Source: Amycolatopsis jiangsuensis
Lineage (GTDB): Bacteria > Actinomycetota > Actinomycetes > Mycobacteriales > Pseudonocardiaceae
DNA length: 64,000 nucleotides
NCBI RefSeq assembly: GCF_014204865.1
Contig: NZ_JACHMG010000001.1
Location: 310,001 to 374,000, forward strand
Reading direction: 5' to 3'
Shown: one piece after another, positions 1-10,807 of the stretch
How positions within the stretch are numbered: the first letter of the stretch is position 1
Layout of the letters: each line of letters begins with the position of its first letter
The notes under the pieces: model-generated
Seen by the model: the letters and a program-made list of their open reading frames with translations, nothing else
What the model was told of the DNA's origin: nothing
Databases searched by the model: none
Program-made: the position numbers and the translations under genes

Positions 1-279
1 GACGACAACCCGCGGTCGGAGGATCCGGCCGCGATCCGCGCCGCGATGCTGGCCGGGGCGCGGGGGGTCGGCCCGGCGCAGGGCGGCGAGGTGTTCGAGG
101 TCGGCGACCGGCGCGAGGCCATCGCGCACGCGGTCGCGCTCGCCGCACCGGGCGACATCGTCTTCATCGCCGGCAAGGGCCACGAGACCGGCCAGGAGGC
201 GCACGGGATCGTGCACCCGTTCTCCGACCGCGACGAACTCGAGGCCGCCATCCGCAAGCGTCTCGAGGTGACCGCGTGA
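1..279 (+). CDS. murE: MurE ligase, C-terminal fragment
   Basis: This is the 3' end of UDP-N-acetylmuramoyl-L-alanyl-D-glutamate:2,6-diaminopimelate ligase, which adds the third stem-peptide residue in cytoplasmic peptidoglycan precursor synthesis. The window opens in frame with DNPR, the motif that in MurE contacts the diamino acid and marks the C-terminal ligase domain. GKGHE follows near residue 59, and the fragment ends in a short helix-rich tail. About 92 residues remain of a protein usually near 500, so the start lies outside the window. The stop codon overlaps the murF start by four bases (ATGA), typical of translational coupling in the dcw cluster. Confidence 0.93.
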   Translation, partial: DDNPRSEDPAAIRAAMLAGARGVGPAQGGEVFEVGDRREAIAHAVALAAPGDIVFIAGKGHETGQEAHGIVHPFSDRDELEAAIRKRLEVTA

Positions 280-1811
280 TCGAACTCAGCCTTGCCGAGA
301 TCGCCGACGTCGTCGGCGGCCGGCTGCACCGCACCGACGGCTCTCCGGTGGTCACCGGCAGCGTCGAGTTCGACACCCGCGAACTCGGGGCGGGCGGGCT
401 GTTCCTCGCGCTGCCCGGGGAACGCGTCGACGGCCACGACTTCGCCGCGCGCGCGGTCGAATCCGGTGCGGTGGGCGTGCTCGCCGCACGCGAGGTGGAC
501 GCCCCGGCGATCGTCGTGCCGCCGCTGCCCGGGGGCCGGGCGCACGAGCGGTCGGTGGCGCTGGCCGGCGACACCGACGGGTCCGGCGCCGCGGTGCTGG
601 CCGCGCTGGCGAAGCTGGCCCGGTACGTGGTGGACATGCTGGCCGCAGGCGGGCTGACCGTCGTCGGGATCACCGGTTCGTCCGGCAAGACCTCGACCAA
701 GGACGTCATCGCGCAGCTGCTCGAGCCGATGGGAGCCACCGTCGCGCCGCCCGGTTCGTTCAACAGCGAGCTGGGCCACCCGTGGACCGCCCTGCGGGCG
801 GGCCGGGACACGAAGTACCTGGTGCTGGAGCTGTCGGCCCGCGGGCCCGGGCACATCGCCGAACTGGCCGCGATCGCGCCGCCGCGGATCGGCGCGGTGC
901 TCAACGTGGGCAGTGCGCACGTCGGCGAGTTCGGCTCGCGCGAGGGCATCGCGAAGACCAAGGGGGAACTGGTCGAGGCACTGCCGGAGGACGGCCTCGC
1001 GGTGCTCAACCTCGACGATCCGCTGGTCGCCGCGATGGCGAGCCGGACCCGCGCCCGGGTCGCCGGCGTGGGGGAGAGCCCCTCGGCGCAGGTGCGGGCC
1101 GCGGACATCACCCTGGACGCGGAGGTCCGCGCGTCGTTCCGGCTGGTCACCCCGGCCGGCGAAGCCCCGGTCACCCTGCCCCTGCACGGCGAGCACCACG
1201 TGGGCAACGCGCTGTCCGCGGCCGCGATCGCGCTGGAACTGGGCGCGACGCCGGAGGAGATCGCGCAGCGGCTGTCGGCACTGCAGCGCCGGTCCGCCCG
1301 CCGGATGGAGGTCACCACCCGCCCCGACGGCGTCACCGTGCTCAACGACTCGTTCAACGCCAATCCCGAATCGGTGCGTGCCGGGCTCAAGGCGCTGGCC
1401 TCGATGAGCCGCTCGTCCGGCCGGCGCGCCTGGGCCGTGCTCGGCGTGATGGGGGAGCTGGGCGAGGAGTCGGTGACCGCGCACGACGGGATCGGCAGGC
1501 TCGTGGTCCGGCTCAACATCGACCGGTTGGTGGTGGTCGGGAACGAGGCCGCCGCGATGCACCAGGGCGCGACCCAGGAGGGCTCCTGGGGCGAGGAGTC
1601 GGTGCTGGTACCCGATGCCGAGTCCGCCGTCGCGCTGCTGCATGATCAGCTCCGTCCCGGGGACGTGGTGCTGGTCAAGGCGTCCAAGGCGGCCCGTCTC
1701 TGGCGGGTGGCCGAGGCACTGCTGACCGGCCCCGGAAGCACCGGTCCGGCCGCTGCTCCCGGGACGCCACTCCCACCCTCCTCCGAACCCTCGAACGGTG
1801 GTCACGCGTGA
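276..1811 (+). CDS. murF: MurF ligase
   Basis: UDP-N-acetylmuramoyl-tripeptide:D-alanyl-D-alanine ligase, the last ATP-dependent cytoplasmic step of UDP-MurNAc-pentapeptide synthesis. The product is 511 residues, the usual family length. The N-terminal substrate domain begins [15 protein letters not shown], the Mur ligase P-loop [12 protein letters not shown] lies at residues 131-142, and the C-terminal domain carries [10 protein letters not shown]. The last 40 residues are a Pro/Ser/Ala-rich tail. The start overlaps murE by four bases and the stop overlaps mraY by four bases, so the gene is an internal cistron of the mur operon. Confidence 0.96.
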   Translation: MIELSLAEIADVVGGRLHRTDGSPVVTGSVEFDTRELGAGGLFLALPGERVDGHDFAARAVESGAVGVLAAREVDAPAIVVPPLPGGRAHERSVALAGDTDGSGAAVLAALAKLARYVVDMLAAGGLTVVGITGSSGKTSTKDVIAQLLEPMGATVAPPGSFNSELGHPWTALRAGRDTKYLVLELSARGPGHIAELAAIAPPRIGAVLNVGSAHVGEFGSREGIAKTKGELVEALPEDGLAVLNLDDPLVAAMASRTRARVAGVGESPSAQVRAADITLDAEVRASFRLVTPAGEAPVTLPLHGEHHVGNALSAAAIALELGATPEEIAQRLSALQRRSARRMEVTTRPDGVTVLNDSFNANPESVRAGLKALASMSRSSGRRAWAVLGVMGELGEESVTAHDGIGRLVVRLNIDRLVVVGNEAAAMHQGATQEGSWGEESVLVPDAESAVALLHDQLRPGDVVLVKASKAARLWRVAEALLTGPGSTGPAAAPGTPLPPSSEPSNGGHA

Positions 1812-2890
1812 TCAACATCCTGATCGCGGCCGCGGCGGGCCTGCTGGTCTCGATCCTCCTCACGCCGTATCTCATCCGGGTCTTCTCCCGGCAGGGTTTC
1901 GGCCAGGAGATCCGCGAAGAAGGCCCGCAGGGGCACAAGTCGAAGCGCGGCACCCCGACCATGGGTGGCGTCGCGATCATCATCGCGATGGTCGTCGGCT
2001 ACTTCGCGGCGCACCTGATCACCTGGCTCGGCAACTCGCGTGGCGCCGGGCCCTCGGCGTCCGGCCTGCTGGTGCTGCTGCTCGCGGTGGGGCTCGGCGT
2101 GGTCGGTTTCCTCGACGACTTCATCAAGATCCGCAAGCAGCGCAACCTGGGCCTGAACAAGACCGCCAAACTGGTCGGCCAGCTCGTGATCACCGTGCTG
2201 TTCGCGGTGCTGTCGCTGCAGTTCGCCGACGAGCACGGGCTCACCCCGTCCTCGCAGAGCCTGTCCTACGTCCGCGACCTTTCGCTGATCACGTTCCCGT
2301 CGATCGTGTTCGTGATCTTCTGCTACGTGGTGATCTCCGGCTGGTCGAACGCGGTGAACTTCACCGACGGCCTGGACGGTCTCGCCGCGGGCGCCTCCTC
2401 GATGGTGCTGGCCACCTACGTGGTCATCTCGTTCTGGCAGGCCCGCATCTCCTGCTCGGAGCAGCCGGTGCCGGCCTGCTACGACGTACGCGACCCGCTG
2501 GACCTCGCGGTGGTCGCGGCCGCGGCCACCGGCGCCTGCGTCGGTTTCCTGTGGTGGAACGCCGCCCCGGCGAAGATCTTCATGGGGGACACCGGGTCGC
2601 TGGCGCTGGGCGGCCTGGTCGCCGGGCTGTCCATCACCACCCGCACCGAACTGCTGGCGATCGTGATCGGGGGCCTGTTCATGGTCGAGATGATCTCGGT
2701 GGTCACCCAGATCGCGGTGTTCCGCACGACGCGGCGAAGGCTGTTCCGGATGGCCCCGTTCCACCACCACTTCGAACTCGCCGGGTGGGCGGAAACCACG
2801 GTGATCATCCGGTTCTGGCTGCTGTCGGCGATCTGCTGCATGTTCGGGCTGGGGCTCTTCTACAGCGAGCAGCTGGGCGTCGGGAACTGA
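1808..2890 (+). CDS. mraY: MraY phospho-MurNAc-pentapeptide transferase
   Basis: Integral membrane enzyme that transfers phospho-MurNAc-pentapeptide to undecaprenyl phosphate, forming lipid I. The 360-residue length and about ten hydrophobic segments fit the family. Diagnostic motifs are [14 protein letters not shown] near residue 103 (Mg2+-binding aspartates), [10 protein letters not shown], and [15 protein letters not shown] near the C-terminus. The start GTG at 1808 overlaps the murF stop by four bases. An eight-base region after the stop leads to murD. Confidence 0.97.
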   Translation: MINILIAAAAGLLVSILLTPYLIRVFSRQGFGQEIREEGPQGHKSKRGTPTMGGVAIIIAMVVGYFAAHLITWLGNSRGAGPSASGLLVLLLAVGLGVVGFLDDFIKIRKQRNLGLNKTAKLVGQLVITVLFAVLSLQFADEHGLTPSSQSLSYVRDLSLITFPSIVFVIFCYVVISGWSNAVNFTDGLDGLAAGASSMVLATYVVISFWQARISCSEQPVPACYDVRDPLDLAVVAAAATGACVGFLWWNAAPAKIFMGDTGSLALGGLVAGLSITTRTELLAIVIGGLFMVEMISVVTQIAVFRTTRRRLFRMAPFHHHFELAGWAETTVIIRFWLLSAICCMFGLGLFYSEQLGVGN

Positions 2891-2897
2891 TCCGGCG

Positions 2898-4313
2898 ATG
2901 GACCGGACCGATCTCACCGACCGCCGCGTGCTCGTCGCGGGCGCGGGTGTCACCGGGGCCTCGGTGGTGCCGGTGCTGCGCGAACTCGGCGCGCACGTCA
3001 CGGTCACCGACGGGAACGCCGACCGGCTGGCCGAGCTGACCGGCCTGGGGGCCGAGCTGGTGCCCGGCCTGACCGCGCCGCCGCCCGGCACCGCCCTCGT
3101 GGTGACCAGCCCCGGCTGGCGGCCGACCGCGCCACTGCTCGTGGCCGCGGCGGAGGCGGGCATCGAGGTGATCGGGGACGTCGAGCTGGCCTGGCGGATC
3201 GGCCGGCTGCGTGAGCATCCGCCGTCCTGGCTGGTGATCACCGGGACGAACGGCAAGACGACCACGGTCGGCATGCTGGAATCGATCCTGCGCGCCGCCG
3301 GTGCGGACGCGGTGGCCTGCGGGAACGTCGGCTACCCGGTGCTGGACGCGGTGCGCGGCGGGCACCCGGTGCTGGCCGTCGAGCTGTCCAGCTTCCAGCT
3401 GCACTGGTCGTCCACCATCGCCGCGGACGCCTCGGTGGTGCTCAACCTCGCCGAGGACCACCTCGACTGGCACGGTTCGATGGAGGAGTACGCCGCGGCG
3501 AAGGGCCGGGTGCACCACCGCTCCCGCACGGTCGTGCACAACGCGGACGACGACTGGTCCACCCGGATCGCGCGGGAGCACGCGCCCGGGCACGCCCGCC
3601 GGATCGGCTTCCGGCTGGACACCCCGCCGGCCGGGGACCTCGGGCTGGTCGAGGACCTGCTGGTGGACCGCGCGTTCGTGGCCGATCCGGCGACGAGTGC
3701 GGAGGAGCTGGCCGCGGTCGCCGACGTGCGCCCGCCCGGGCCGCACAACGTGGCGAACGCGCTCGCCGCCGCCGCACTCGCGCGGGCGCACGGCGTGCCG
3801 CCGGCGGCGGTACGCGAGGGGTTGCGTGCCTACCGCCCGGCACCGCACCGCGCCGAGGAGATCGCCGAGATCGGCGGAGTCCGCTACGTGAACGACTCGA
3901 AGGCGACCAACCCGCACGCCGCGGTCGGTTCGCTGCTCGCCCACGAGAGCGTGGTCTGGATCGCCGGCGGCCAGCTCAAGGGTGCCTCGGTGGACGAGCT
4001 GGTGGCCGCGGCCGCGGATCGGCTGCGCGGTGCCGTGCTGCTGGGCGTCGATTCGCCCGTGATCGAGGCCGCTCTCGCGCGACACGCGCCGGATGTCCCG
4101 TGCAACCGCCTGCCGCCGGGTGACGATGAGCCCATGACTGCGGCGGTGAATGCGGCCAGTGCGCTGGCTCGTCCGGGTGACGTGGTGCTGCTCGCGCCCG
4201 CCGCCGCCTCGCTGGACATGTTCCCGAACTACGGCGCGCGCGGTGACGCGTTCGCCGCGGCGGTGCGGAACCTGGCCGGTGGCGCGGCGGAGGCGGCCGA
4301 TGACGGTCGTTGA
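2898..4313 (+). CDS. murD: MurD ligase
   Basis: UDP-N-acetylmuramoyl-L-alanine:D-glutamate ligase, adding the second stem-peptide residue. The product is 471 residues. A Rossmann-like N-terminal domain (VLVAGAGVTGASV) is followed by the P-loop GTNGKTTTVGM near residue 116 and by NDSKATNPHAA in the ligase domain. ATG 2898 is chosen because it follows the mraY stop directly and begins at the expected N-terminus. The 3' end overlaps ftsW by 14 bases. Confidence 0.95.
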   Translation: MDRTDLTDRRVLVAGAGVTGASVVPVLRELGAHVTVTDGNADRLAELTGLGAELVPGLTAPPPGTALVVTSPGWRPTAPLLVAAAEAGIEVIGDVELAWRIGRLREHPPSWLVITGTNGKTTTVGMLESILRAAGADAVACGNVGYPVLDAVRGGHPVLAVELSSFQLHWSSTIAADASVVLNLAEDHLDWHGSMEEYAAAKGRVHHRSRTVVHNADDDWSTRIAREHAPGHARRIGFRLDTPPAGDLGLVEDLLVDRAFVADPATSAEELAAVADVRPPGPHNVANALAAAALARAHGVPPAAVREGLRAYRPAPHRAEEIAEIGGVRYVNDSKATNPHAAVGSLLAHESVVWIAGGQLKGASVDELVAAAADRLRGAVLLGVDSPVIEAALARHAPDVPCNRLPPGDDEPMTAAVNAASALARPGDVVLLAPAAASLDMFPNYGARGDAFAAAVRNLAGGAAEAADDGR

Positions 4314-5775
4314 CGAGAAAAAGGGCCGGGACCGCGGTACCGCGCGTCCGCCACGGCGGAGGCGGCAGCGTACGGAGAGCCCGTTCGTCGCGCTGCGCAC
4401 CGCGCTGACCGCGTGGCTTTCGCGGCCGCTCGCGTCGTTCCACCTGGTGCTGGCGCTCACCGGGGTGCTCACCGCGATCGGCATCGTGATGGTGCTGTCG
4501 GCCTCCTCGGTGGCCTCCTACGACCCGAAGACCGGCAGCGGTGTGTACGCGCTGTTCTTCAAGCACCTGATGTTCGTCGCGCTGGGCGCGATCGTGTTCT
4601 GGTTCGGCCTGCGGATCAAGCTCGAGCGGGTCCGCCGGATGTCGGCCACCATGGTGGTGCTCAGCCTGGGCCTGCTGATGCTGGTGCTCACGCCGCTGGG
4701 CTCCACGGTGAACGGTTCGCAGGGCTGGTTCAAGCTCGGCGTGTTCACCTTCCAGCCGGTCGAGGCGGCGAAGGTCGCGCTGGCCTTCTGGGGCGCGCAC
4801 ATCCTGGTGATCAAGTACAACGTGATCCACCAGTGGCGGCATCTGCTGGTGCCGGTGGTGCCGGTCGCGCTCGTGATGTTCGCGCTGGTGATGCTGCAGC
4901 CGGACCTCGGCGGCACGATCACGCTCGCCGTGGTGCTGCTGGCCCTGCTGTGGTTCGCCGGTGCGCCGAAACGGCTGTTCGGCGTGATCCTGGCCGGGGG
5001 ACTGGCCGGGGTGCTGGTCCTCGCGATCATCGCGCCCTACCGGCTGGCCAGGGTGATGGCGTTCCTCTCGCCGGACGCCGACACCTCGGCCGAGGGGTTC
5101 CAGGCCAACCAGGCCAAGCTCGCGCTCGCCGACGGCGGGCTGTTCGGCAAGGGGCTGGGCCAGGGTGCGTCCAACTGGGGTTACCTGCCGAACGTGCAGA
5201 ACGACTTCATCTTCGCGCTGGTGGGCGAGGAGCTGGGGTTCGTCGGCTGTGCGGTGGTGCTGGCGCTGTTCGCCGGCGTGGCCGTGGTCGGGCTGCGCAT
5301 CGCCACCCGCAACATCGACCCGTGGATCCGGATCGTGGCCGGCACGCTGACCCTGTTCCTGGTGGCGCAGGCCGCCATCAACATCGGCTACGTGGTGGGG
5401 TTGCTGCCGGTCACCGGCGTGACCCTGCCGCTGATTTCCTACGGCGGCACGTCGCTGGTGATCACCATGCTCATCATGGGTGTGCTGGCCAACGCCGCGC
5501 GGCACGAACCGGAGGCGGTGGCCGCACTGCGTTCGCACGGCCCGGGTAAATTCGGACGCCTGCTGCGGCTGCCCGCACCCGATCCGTACCGTCCGCCCGC
5601 TCCCCGCAAGTCCGGGGCGCGCGGCGGCTCGGGGACGAAGGCGGCCCGGCCGGCGCCGCGGGCGGCCCGGCCCGCACCGGCACCCGAACGCCGCCGGTCG
5701 GTCCGGCAGCCGGCGACGCGGACGACAGCGAACCGCGGTGCCCGGGGCACCGCGAACCGGAGAGGTCATTGGTGA
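4300..5775 (+). CDS. ftsW: FtsW-type lipid II polymerase
   Basis: SEDS-family glycosyltransferase of the division septum, which polymerises lipid II together with a class B PBP. The 491-residue product has an Arg-rich cytoplasmic N-terminus of about 40 residues, roughly ten membrane segments and the signature PLISYGGTS near residue 378. The C-terminal 90 residues are an Arg/Pro/Ala-rich cytoplasmic tail. The reading frame is open upstream to 4150, but ATG 4300 is preferred because the extension would overlap murD by 160 bases and is not SEDS-like. The end overlaps murG. Confidence 0.92.
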   Translation: MTVVDEKKGRDRGTARPPRRRRQRTESPFVALRTALTAWLSRPLASFHLVLALTGVLTAIGIVMVLSASSVASYDPKTGSGVYALFFKHLMFVALGAIVFWFGLRIKLERVRRMSATMVVLSLGLLMLVLTPLGSTVNGSQGWFKLGVFTFQPVEAAKVALAFWGAHILVIKYNVIHQWRHLLVPVVPVALVMFALVMLQPDLGGTITLAVVLLALLWFAGAPKRLFGVILAGGLAGVLVLAIIAPYRLARVMAFLSPDADTSAEGFQANQAKLALADGGLFGKGLGQGASNWGYLPNVQNDFIFALVGEELGFVGCAVVLALFAGVAVVGLRIATRNIDPWIRIVAGTLTLFLVAQAAINIGYVVGLLPVTGVTLPLISYGGTSLVITMLIMGVLANAARHEPEAVAALRSHGPGKFGRLLRLPAPDPYRPPAPRKSGARGGSGTKAARPAPRAARPAPAPERRRSVRQPATRTTANRGARGTANRRGHW

Positions 5776-6893
5776 GCAAGCCCGTCAAGGGAACAGGGCG
5801 GTCCGCCGCCGGCCGGGCGCCGGTGGTGGTGGTCGCCGGCGGTGGTACCGCGGGACACATCGAGCCCGCTCTCGCAGTGGCCGACGCCGTGAAACGGCTG
5901 CGCCCGGACGCGGAAGTGGTGGCACTGGGCACCGAACGCGGCCTGGAGAACACGCTGGTGCCCGCGCGCGGGTACCGGCTGGAGCTGATCCCGCCCGTGC
6001 CGCTGCCCCGCAAGCCGACGCCGGAGCTGGTCCGGCTGCCGCTGAAGGTGCGCGATGCGGTCCGCCGCACCCGTGCGGTGCTGGACCGGGTGAAGGCCGA
6101 CGTGGTGGTCGGCTTCGGCGGTTACGTCGCGCTTCCGGCCTACCTCGCCGCCCGCGGCCGCACGCCGATCGTGGTGCACGAGGCGAACAAGTCCGCCGGG
6201 CTGGCCAACAAGGTCGGCGCCCGGTTCGCCGCACGGGTGGCGGTGGCCGTGCCGGGTACGTCGCTGCCGAAGGCCGAGGTGGTCGGGATCCCGCTGCGCC
6301 GGTCCATCACCACGCTCGACCGTGCCGCGCTGCGTGCCGAGGCCCGCGAGCACTTCGGCCTCGACCCGGACGCGCCGACGCTGCTGGTGTTCGGCGGTTC
6401 GCAGGGTGCGCAGTCGATCAACACCGCGGTGTCCGGCGCGGCGAAGGAGCTGGCCGGTGCCGGGATCGGCGTACTGCACGCGCACGGTCCGAAGAACACG
6501 CTGGTGGTGCAGGAGTTCCCCGGCCCGGCGTACGTGCCGGTGCCGTATCTGGAGCGGATGGACCTGGCCTACGCGGCGGCGGACGCGGTGGTCTGCCGCT
6601 CCGGCGCGATGACCGCGGCCGAGGTGTCCGCGGTCGGGCTGCCCGCGGTGTTCGTCCCGCTGCCGCACGGCAACGGCGAACAGGCGGTCAACGCCGGTCC
6701 CGCGGTGGACGCCGGGGCCGCGCTGATGGTCCCGGACGGTGAGCTGACCCCGGCGAAGGTGGCCGAACTGGTGGTCCCGCTCGTCGCCAACGCCGACCGG
6801 ATCGCGAAAATGAGCTCGGCCGCGGTCGGGCTGGGCCACCGCGAGGCCGACGAAGCCCTCGCCCGGATCGTGCTGGAGGCCGCCCGTGCCTGA
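5772..6893 (+). CDS. murG: MurG GlcNAc transferase
   Basis: Peripheral membrane glycosyltransferase that adds GlcNAc to lipid I to make lipid II. The first UDP-sugar/lipid motif [18 protein letters not shown] lies near residue 23, and the C-terminal nucleotide-sugar motif runs from [16 protein letters not shown] to [15 protein letters not shown] 5772 gives a four-base GTGA overlap with ftsW and 373 residues; a TTG one codon earlier is also in frame. The 3' end overlaps murC by eight bases. Confidence 0.95.
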   Translation: MSKPVKGTGRSAAGRAPVVVVAGGGTAGHIEPALAVADAVKRLRPDAEVVALGTERGLENTLVPARGYRLELIPPVPLPRKPTPELVRLPLKVRDAVRRTRAVLDRVKADVVVGFGGYVALPAYLAARGRTPIVVHEANKSAGLANKVGARFAARVAVAVPGTSLPKAEVVGIPLRRSITTLDRAALRAEAREHFGLDPDAPTLLVFGGSQGAQSINTAVSGAAKELAGAGIGVLHAHGPKNTLVVQEFPGPAYVPVPYLERMDLAYAAADAVVCRSGAMTAAEVSAVGLPAVFVPLPHGNGEQAVNAGPAVDAGAALMVPDGELTPAKVAELVVPLVANADRIAKMSSAAVGLGHREADEALARIVLEAARA

Positions 6894-8382
6894 CTCGCCG
6901 CTGCCTGACTCGCCACCGCTTGGTTCGACACGGCCGGATTCGCCGCTGCCCGGGTCCCTGCCGCGCCCGGGTGAGCCGGAGCTGCCGGCACAGCTGCGTC
7001 GTGCGCATCTGATCGGGATCGGCGGCGCCGGGATGTCCGGCATCGCGCGGATCCTGCTGGCCCGCGGTGCGTTCGTGTCCGGATCGGACGCCAAGGAATC
7101 GCGGGCCCTGCTGTCGTTGCGGGCGCAGGGTGCCACGTTGTTCGTGGGGCAGCGCGGGGACAACCTCGGCGCACTGGCCGAGCCGCCGTCCGCGGTGGTG
7201 GTGTCCACCGCGATCAAGGAGACCAATCCCGAGCTGGCCGAGGCCCGCGCGCAGGGCATTCCGGTGCTGCACCGGGCGCAGGCGCTCGCCGGGCTGATGG
7301 CGGGGCACCGGGTCGCCTGCATCGCGGGCACGCACGGGAAGACCTCGACCACGTCAATGCTCACCGTGGCGCTGCAGCACTGCCGGCTGGACCCGTCGTT
7401 CGCGATCGGCGGCGACCTCAACGAATCCGGCGCCAACGCCCACCACGGCGGTGGCGGGATCTTCGTGGCCGAGGCCGACGAGAGCGACGGATCGTTCCTG
7501 ACCTACACGCCGTCGGTGGCGGTCGTGACCAATGTGGAGCCCGACCACCTCGACCACCACGGCACGGCCGAGGCCTACGTGAAGGTGTTCGGCGAGTTCG
7601 CCGGCCGGCTCGAACCGGGCGGGCTGCTGATCGTGTGCGCCGACGACCCGGGTGCGAGCCGGCTCGGTGACGAGGCCGCGGCGGCCGGCGCGCGGGTACG
7701 CCGGTACGGCCGGGCCGCCACCGGCGAGGGTGACGTGCGGGTGCTCGGTTACACGCCCGCTCCGGACGGCGGCGTGGTGCGGATCGCGCTCGACGGCGTG
7801 GAGCGCGAGCTGCGGGTCGCGGTGCCGGGTGAGCACATGGCGCTCAACGCGGTCGCCGCGCTGCTCGCCGGTCTCGAGCTGGGTGCGCCCGCCGAGCGGC
7901 TGGGCGAGGGGCTGGCCGCGTTCGGCGGGGTGCGCCGCCGGTTCGAGTTCAAGGGCCGCGCGGGCGACGTGCGGGTGTACGACGACTACGCCCACCATCC
8001 GACCGAAGTGGACGCGCAGCTGCGGGCCGTGCGCACCGCTGCCGGTGCCGGCCGGGTCGTGGTGCTGTTCCAGCCGCATTTGTACTCGCGCACGCAGACT
8101 TTCGCGGCCGAGTTCGCCGAGGCGCTGTCGCTGGCCGACGAGGTCGTGGTGCTCGACGTCTTCGGCGCCCGCGAGGAGCCGGTGCCGGGCGTCACCGGTG
8201 CGTTGATCGCCGAGAAGGTGCGGGTCCCGGTGCACTACCAGCCCGCGTTCGACGTGGCCGCCGGGCTGGCCGTGGACCTGGTGAAGCCGGGCGATCTCGT
8301 GGTGACCATGGGCGCCGGCGACGTGACGCAGCTGGGCCCGGAGATCCTGGCCGAGCTGGACCGGCGGACCGCGGGCGCATGA
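6886..8382 (+). CDS. murC: MurC ligase
   Basis: UDP-N-acetylmuramate:L-alanine ligase, the first amino-acid addition in precursor synthesis. [14 protein letters not shown] near residue 45 is the UDP-binding loop, the P-loop [11 protein letters not shown] is near residue 148, and [11 protein letters not shown] marks the C-terminal domain. At 498 residues it is normal length, but the first 25 residues are an imperfect repeat of PDSPLP-type units ahead of the conserved fold. Those residues may be a disordered extension, or translation may start further in. The stop overlaps ftsQ by four bases. Confidence 0.95.
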   Translation: MPDSPLPDSPPLGSTRPDSPLPGSLPRPGEPELPAQLRRAHLIGIGGAGMSGIARILLARGAFVSGSDAKESRALLSLRAQGATLFVGQRGDNLGALAEPPSAVVVSTAIKETNPELAEARAQGIPVLHRAQALAGLMAGHRVACIAGTHGKTSTTSMLTVALQHCRLDPSFAIGGDLNESGANAHHGGGGIFVAEADESDGSFLTYTPSVAVVTNVEPDHLDHHGTAEAYVKVFGEFAGRLEPGGLLIVCADDPGASRLGDEAAAAGARVRRYGRAATGEGDVRVLGYTPAPDGGVVRIALDGVERELRVAVPGEHMALNAVAALLAGLELGAPAERLGEGLAAFGGVRRRFEFKGRAGDVRVYDDYAHHPTEVDAQLRAVRTAAGAGRVVVLFQPHLYSRTQTFAAEFAEALSLADEVVVLDVFGAREEPVPGVTGALIAEKVRVPVHYQPAFDVAAGLAVDLVKPGDLVVTMGAGDVTQLGPEILAELDRRTAGA

Positions 8383-9239
8383 CCGGAACCAGGCAGCGCC
8401 GTCGCCCCTCCTCGGCTGAGCTGGACGCCGACGAGCGCGCCGCCCTGGTACGGGAACGGCGCGGGCGGCGTTCCGAGGAGGATCGTCGCCGGACGCGCTC
8501 CCGCCGGCCCACGCAGCAGCAGCCGTCGCGCCGCTCCAGCCGGCGGTCCCGGCCCACCCGCGGCAAGGAGCTCCGCCGCCGCTGGGTGGCGTTGCTGACC
8601 GTGGTGACCGTGCTCGCTCTGGGGTATCTGCTGTTCTTCAGTTCGGTGCTTGCGGTGAAGACGGTGGCGGTGCAGGGCGCGAAAACGGTGCCCGTGGAGC
8701 GGATCCGCACCACCGCCGGGGTGCCGGCGGAGCAGCCGATGCTGCGGGTGGACGTCGACGGGATTCGTGACCGGGTGGCGCAGCTGTCCGGGATCGCGAC
8801 GGTCGACGTGTCCCGGTCGTGGCCGAGCACGCTGGAGATCGCGGTGACCGAGCGGACCGCGATCGCGTTCTTCGACAGCGGCCCGGGCGGCGACGGCGTG
8901 CACCTCGTGGACGGCGGGGGCGTGGTGTTCAAGACGGTGAAGTCCCGTCCGGCCGGGTTGCCGGAGCTGAAGCTGCCGAAGGTGTCGGCGGACGACCCGG
9001 TGACCCGCGCGGTCACCGCGGTGCTCGGCGTGATCCCGGAGACGATGCGCAAGCAGGTCACCACGGCGACGGCGAAGACTCCGGCCAGCGTCGAGTTCAC
9101 CCTGTCCACCGGCAAGACCGTGCGCTGGGGCGACGCGGAGGACACCGACCGCAAGGCGAAGGTGCTCGCCGCCCTGCTCACCCGGCCGGGCAAGGTCTAC
9201 GACGTGTCCGCGCCGGAACTGCCCACCGTCACCTCCTGA
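8379..9239 (+). CDS. ftsQ: FtsQ divisome protein
   Basis: Bitopic divisome protein linking early and late division proteins. The 286-residue product has about 65 very Arg/Ser-rich cytoplasmic residues, one membrane segment near residues 69-91 ([19 protein letters not shown]), then a POTRA domain starting [18 protein letters not shown] and a beta domain. The start overlaps murC by four bases. In Mycobacterium and Corynebacterium ftsZ follows directly; here 7.9 kb intervene. Confidence 0.92.
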   Translation: MTGTRQRRRPSSAELDADERAALVRERRGRRSEEDRRRTRSRRPTQQQPSRRSSRRSRPTRGKELRRRWVALLTVVTVLALGYLLFFSSVLAVKTVAVQGAKTVPVERIRTTAGVPAEQPMLRVDVDGIRDRVAQLSGIATVDVSRSWPSTLEIAVTERTAIAFFDSGPGGDGVHLVDGGGVVFKTVKSRPAGLPELKLPKVSADDPVTRAVTAVLGVIPETMRKQVTTATAKTPASVEFTLSTGKTVRWGDAEDTDRKAKVLAALLTRPGKVYDVSAPELPTVTS

Positions 9240-9267
9240 CCCGCTTTTCTCACTGGCACTGGTTTCC

Positions 9268-9304
9268 CGTATGCCGTACGCTCGACAGCTCCGTACGGCA
9301 TACG
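9268..9304. promoter_or_regulatory. 13-bp inverted repeat, likely operator
   Basis: Two perfect 13-base arms (CGTATGCCGTACG at 9268-9280 and its complement at 9292-9304) are separated by 11 bases, ending 14 bases before the ATG of the NmrA-like gene. Each arm contains the small palindrome GTAC. Size, symmetry and position suggest a repressor operator rather than a terminator, because no T-tract follows. No regulator gene sits beside it, so the binding protein is unknown. Confidence 0.55.
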
Positions 9305-9318
9305 AGATTGGTGGGGGC

Positions 9319-10152
9319 ATGACGATCCTGGTGACCGGGGCGACCGGAAACGTGGGCCGCCTCGTGGTGGACGAGCTGGTGGCGCGCGGCGCCGGTGTGC
9401 GGGCGCTGACGGTGGATCCGCAGCGGGCGGCACTGCCGTCCGGGGTGGAGGTGGTGGTCGGGTCGATCGCCCGCCCGGCGACGCTGGCGCCCGCGCTCGA
9501 GGGCGTCGAGGCGGTGTACCTCGCGCCGTACGAGCGGACCGCGCCGCGGGTTTGCGAGCTGATCCGCGAGGCGGGAGTGCCGCGGGTGGTCGCGTTGTCC
9601 GGCAGCAGTGTCGGCGACGTGCACGAAGGGTCGAGCGGACACGGGTTCGCCGCGGTCGAACGGGCGGTGGACGCGGCCGGGCTGGCGCGCACGTTCCTGC
9701 GGCCGGGGGCGTTCCTGATGAACCTGCTGGGCTGGGCGCCGGCCGTGCGGGAGCGCGGCGAGGTGCGTTCGGCCTACGGCGAGGCCGCCCAGACCCCGAT
9801 CGACCTGGGCGACATCGCGGCGGTGGCGGCGCACACGCTGACCACGGAAGGACACGAAGGCCGGACGTATGTCCTCAGTGGACCGGAGTCGGTTCCGCTG
9901 CGCGAACTGGCCGCGGCGATCGGCGACGCACTGGGCAGGGAGTTGCCGTTCGTGGAACTCGCCCCGGACGAGCAGGTCGCGGAATGGGTCGGCTACGGCA
10001 TGCCGGCCGACGTCGCGAGCTGGCTGGTCGAGACCTACGCCCAGGCCGTGGCGCAGCCGGAGGCCCCCACCGGCGTGGTCGAGGACCTGCTCGGGCGCCC
10101 GGGGGTCAGCCACCGTGAATGGGCGAAGGCGAACGTCGCGGCGTTCTCCTGA
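9319..10152 (+). CDS. NmrA/SDR-like NAD(P)-binding oxidoreductase
   Basis: Atypical short-chain dehydrogenase of the NmrA/NAD(P)H-binding group, 277 residues, substrate unknown. The Rossmann motif VTGATGNVGRLVVDEL is at the N-terminus, and VVALSGSSVGD with HGFAAVERAVDAAGL follows. The canonical YxxxK active site is not evident, as is usual in this group, some of which act as quinone reductases or redox sensors. ATG 9319 is preferred over 9271 because 9271 lies inside the inverted repeat and the Rossmann fold begins at once after 9319. The gene is monocistronic, followed by a hairpin. Confidence 0.8.
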   Translation: MTILVTGATGNVGRLVVDELVARGAGVRALTVDPQRAALPSGVEVVVGSIARPATLAPALEGVEAVYLAPYERTAPRVCELIREAGVPRVVALSGSSVGDVHEGSSGHGFAAVERAVDAAGLARTFLRPGAFLMNLLGWAPAVRERGEVRSAYGEAAQTPIDLGDIAAVAAHTLTTEGHEGRTYVLSGPESVPLRELAAAIGDALGRELPFVELAPDEQVAEWVGYGMPADVASWLVETYAQAVAQPEAPTGVVEDLLGRPGVSHREWAKANVAAFS

Positions 10153-10172
10153 CCCTCTCCGCGCGAAAGTCG

Positions 10173-10219
10173 GTGAAGGCCTCCTGCCGGGGATCCGGTG
10201 CCCTGCAGGAGGCCTTCAC
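10173..10219. terminator. Bidirectional hairpin terminator
   Basis: A perfect 15-base stem (GTGAAGGCCTCCTGC at 10173-10187, complement at 10205-10219) with a 17-base loop lies between the convergent NmrA-like gene and osmC. There is no clear U-tract, as is common in high-GC actinobacteria. Confidence 0.7.
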
Positions 10220-10243
10220 GGCATGACGGGCACTGCCGAGTCG

Positions 10244-10678
10244 TCAGGCGAGTGCGGCGTCGAGGGTGATCGTGGTGCCGGACAGGGCCTTCGACACCGG
10301 GCAGGTCTTCTCCGCGGTGCTCGCCAGCTCGGCGAACTGCTCGGGGCTCACGCCGTCGAGCTTCGCGCGCAGCGTGATCGCGATGCCGCTGATCTCGAAG
10401 CCGCCGCCGTCGGCCGGGCCGAGGGTGACCTCCGCCGAGACGTCGATGTACTCCGCCTCGAGCTGCTGGGCTTCCAGGGTGCCGGACAGGTTCATCGCCA
10501 GGCAGGACGAGTGCGCGGCGGCGATCAGCTCCTCCGGGCTGGTCTGCCCGTCCGGATTGCCCGAGCGGGTCGGGAACGAGACGGTGAACGTGCCGGAGTT
10601 CGACGAGTCGAGCGTGACCGCGCCGTTGCCCTTCTGCAGTCCGCCGGTCCAGTGGGTACTCGCGTCGCGGCTGGGCAT
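10244..10678 (-). CDS. OsmC/Ohr-family peroxiredoxin
   Basis: Thiol-dependent peroxidase that reduces organic and fatty-acid hydroperoxides. The 144-residue product has the two reactive cysteines of the family, Cys59 (SSCLAMNL) and Cys126 (KTCPVSKAL), and the OsmC-type SPEELIAAAHSSC segment. ATG at 10678 is chosen because AAGGAGG stands six bases upstream; a longer frame to 10726 would run through the promoter. The divergent neighbour encodes a DinB-like protein. It is more OsmC-like than Ohr-like by overall pattern, but I cannot separate the two firmly. Confidence 0.9.
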   Translation of the reverse strand: MPSRDASTHWTGGLQKGNGAVTLDSSNSGTFTVSFPTRSGNPDGQTSPEELIAAAHSSCLAMNLSGTLEAQQLEAEYIDVSAEVTLGPADGGGFEISGIAITLRAKLDGVSPEQFAELASTAEKTCPVSKALSGTTITLDAALA

Positions 10679-10706
10679 GAACGCCTCCTTGTGATCGAAT
10701 GCTGAC

Positions 10707-10746
10707 CCGACAAACATAGCGCACAACTACATTGTGCACAAGTTAA
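10707..10746 (-). promoter_or_regulatory. osmC promoter with overlapping palindromes
   Basis: Read on the minus strand, TTGTGC (10741-10736) and TATGTT (10718-10713) are separated by 17 bases and form a plausible sigma-A-like promoter for osmC. It overlaps the palindrome TTGTGCACAA (10732-10741) and a GCACAA-N5-TTGTGC repeat, where a MarR/OhrR-type peroxide sensor could bind. The regulator is not encoded nearby. Confidence 0.35.
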
Positions 10747-10807
10747 CTGGTCGCAGGTCCGGAAAAGTCGTCGTCACCGGCAGGTCCGATCCGGCACAAT
10801 TCGCGCC

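Noticed and set aside
2805..4484. A 559-codon minus-strand frame opposite murD
   Set aside because: Antisense shadow of murD; the plus-strand ligase motifs are unambiguous.
10721..10741. SOS (LexA) box upstream of osmC
   Set aside because: TTGTGCACAA does not match the actinobacterial LexA pattern GAAC-N4-GTTC.
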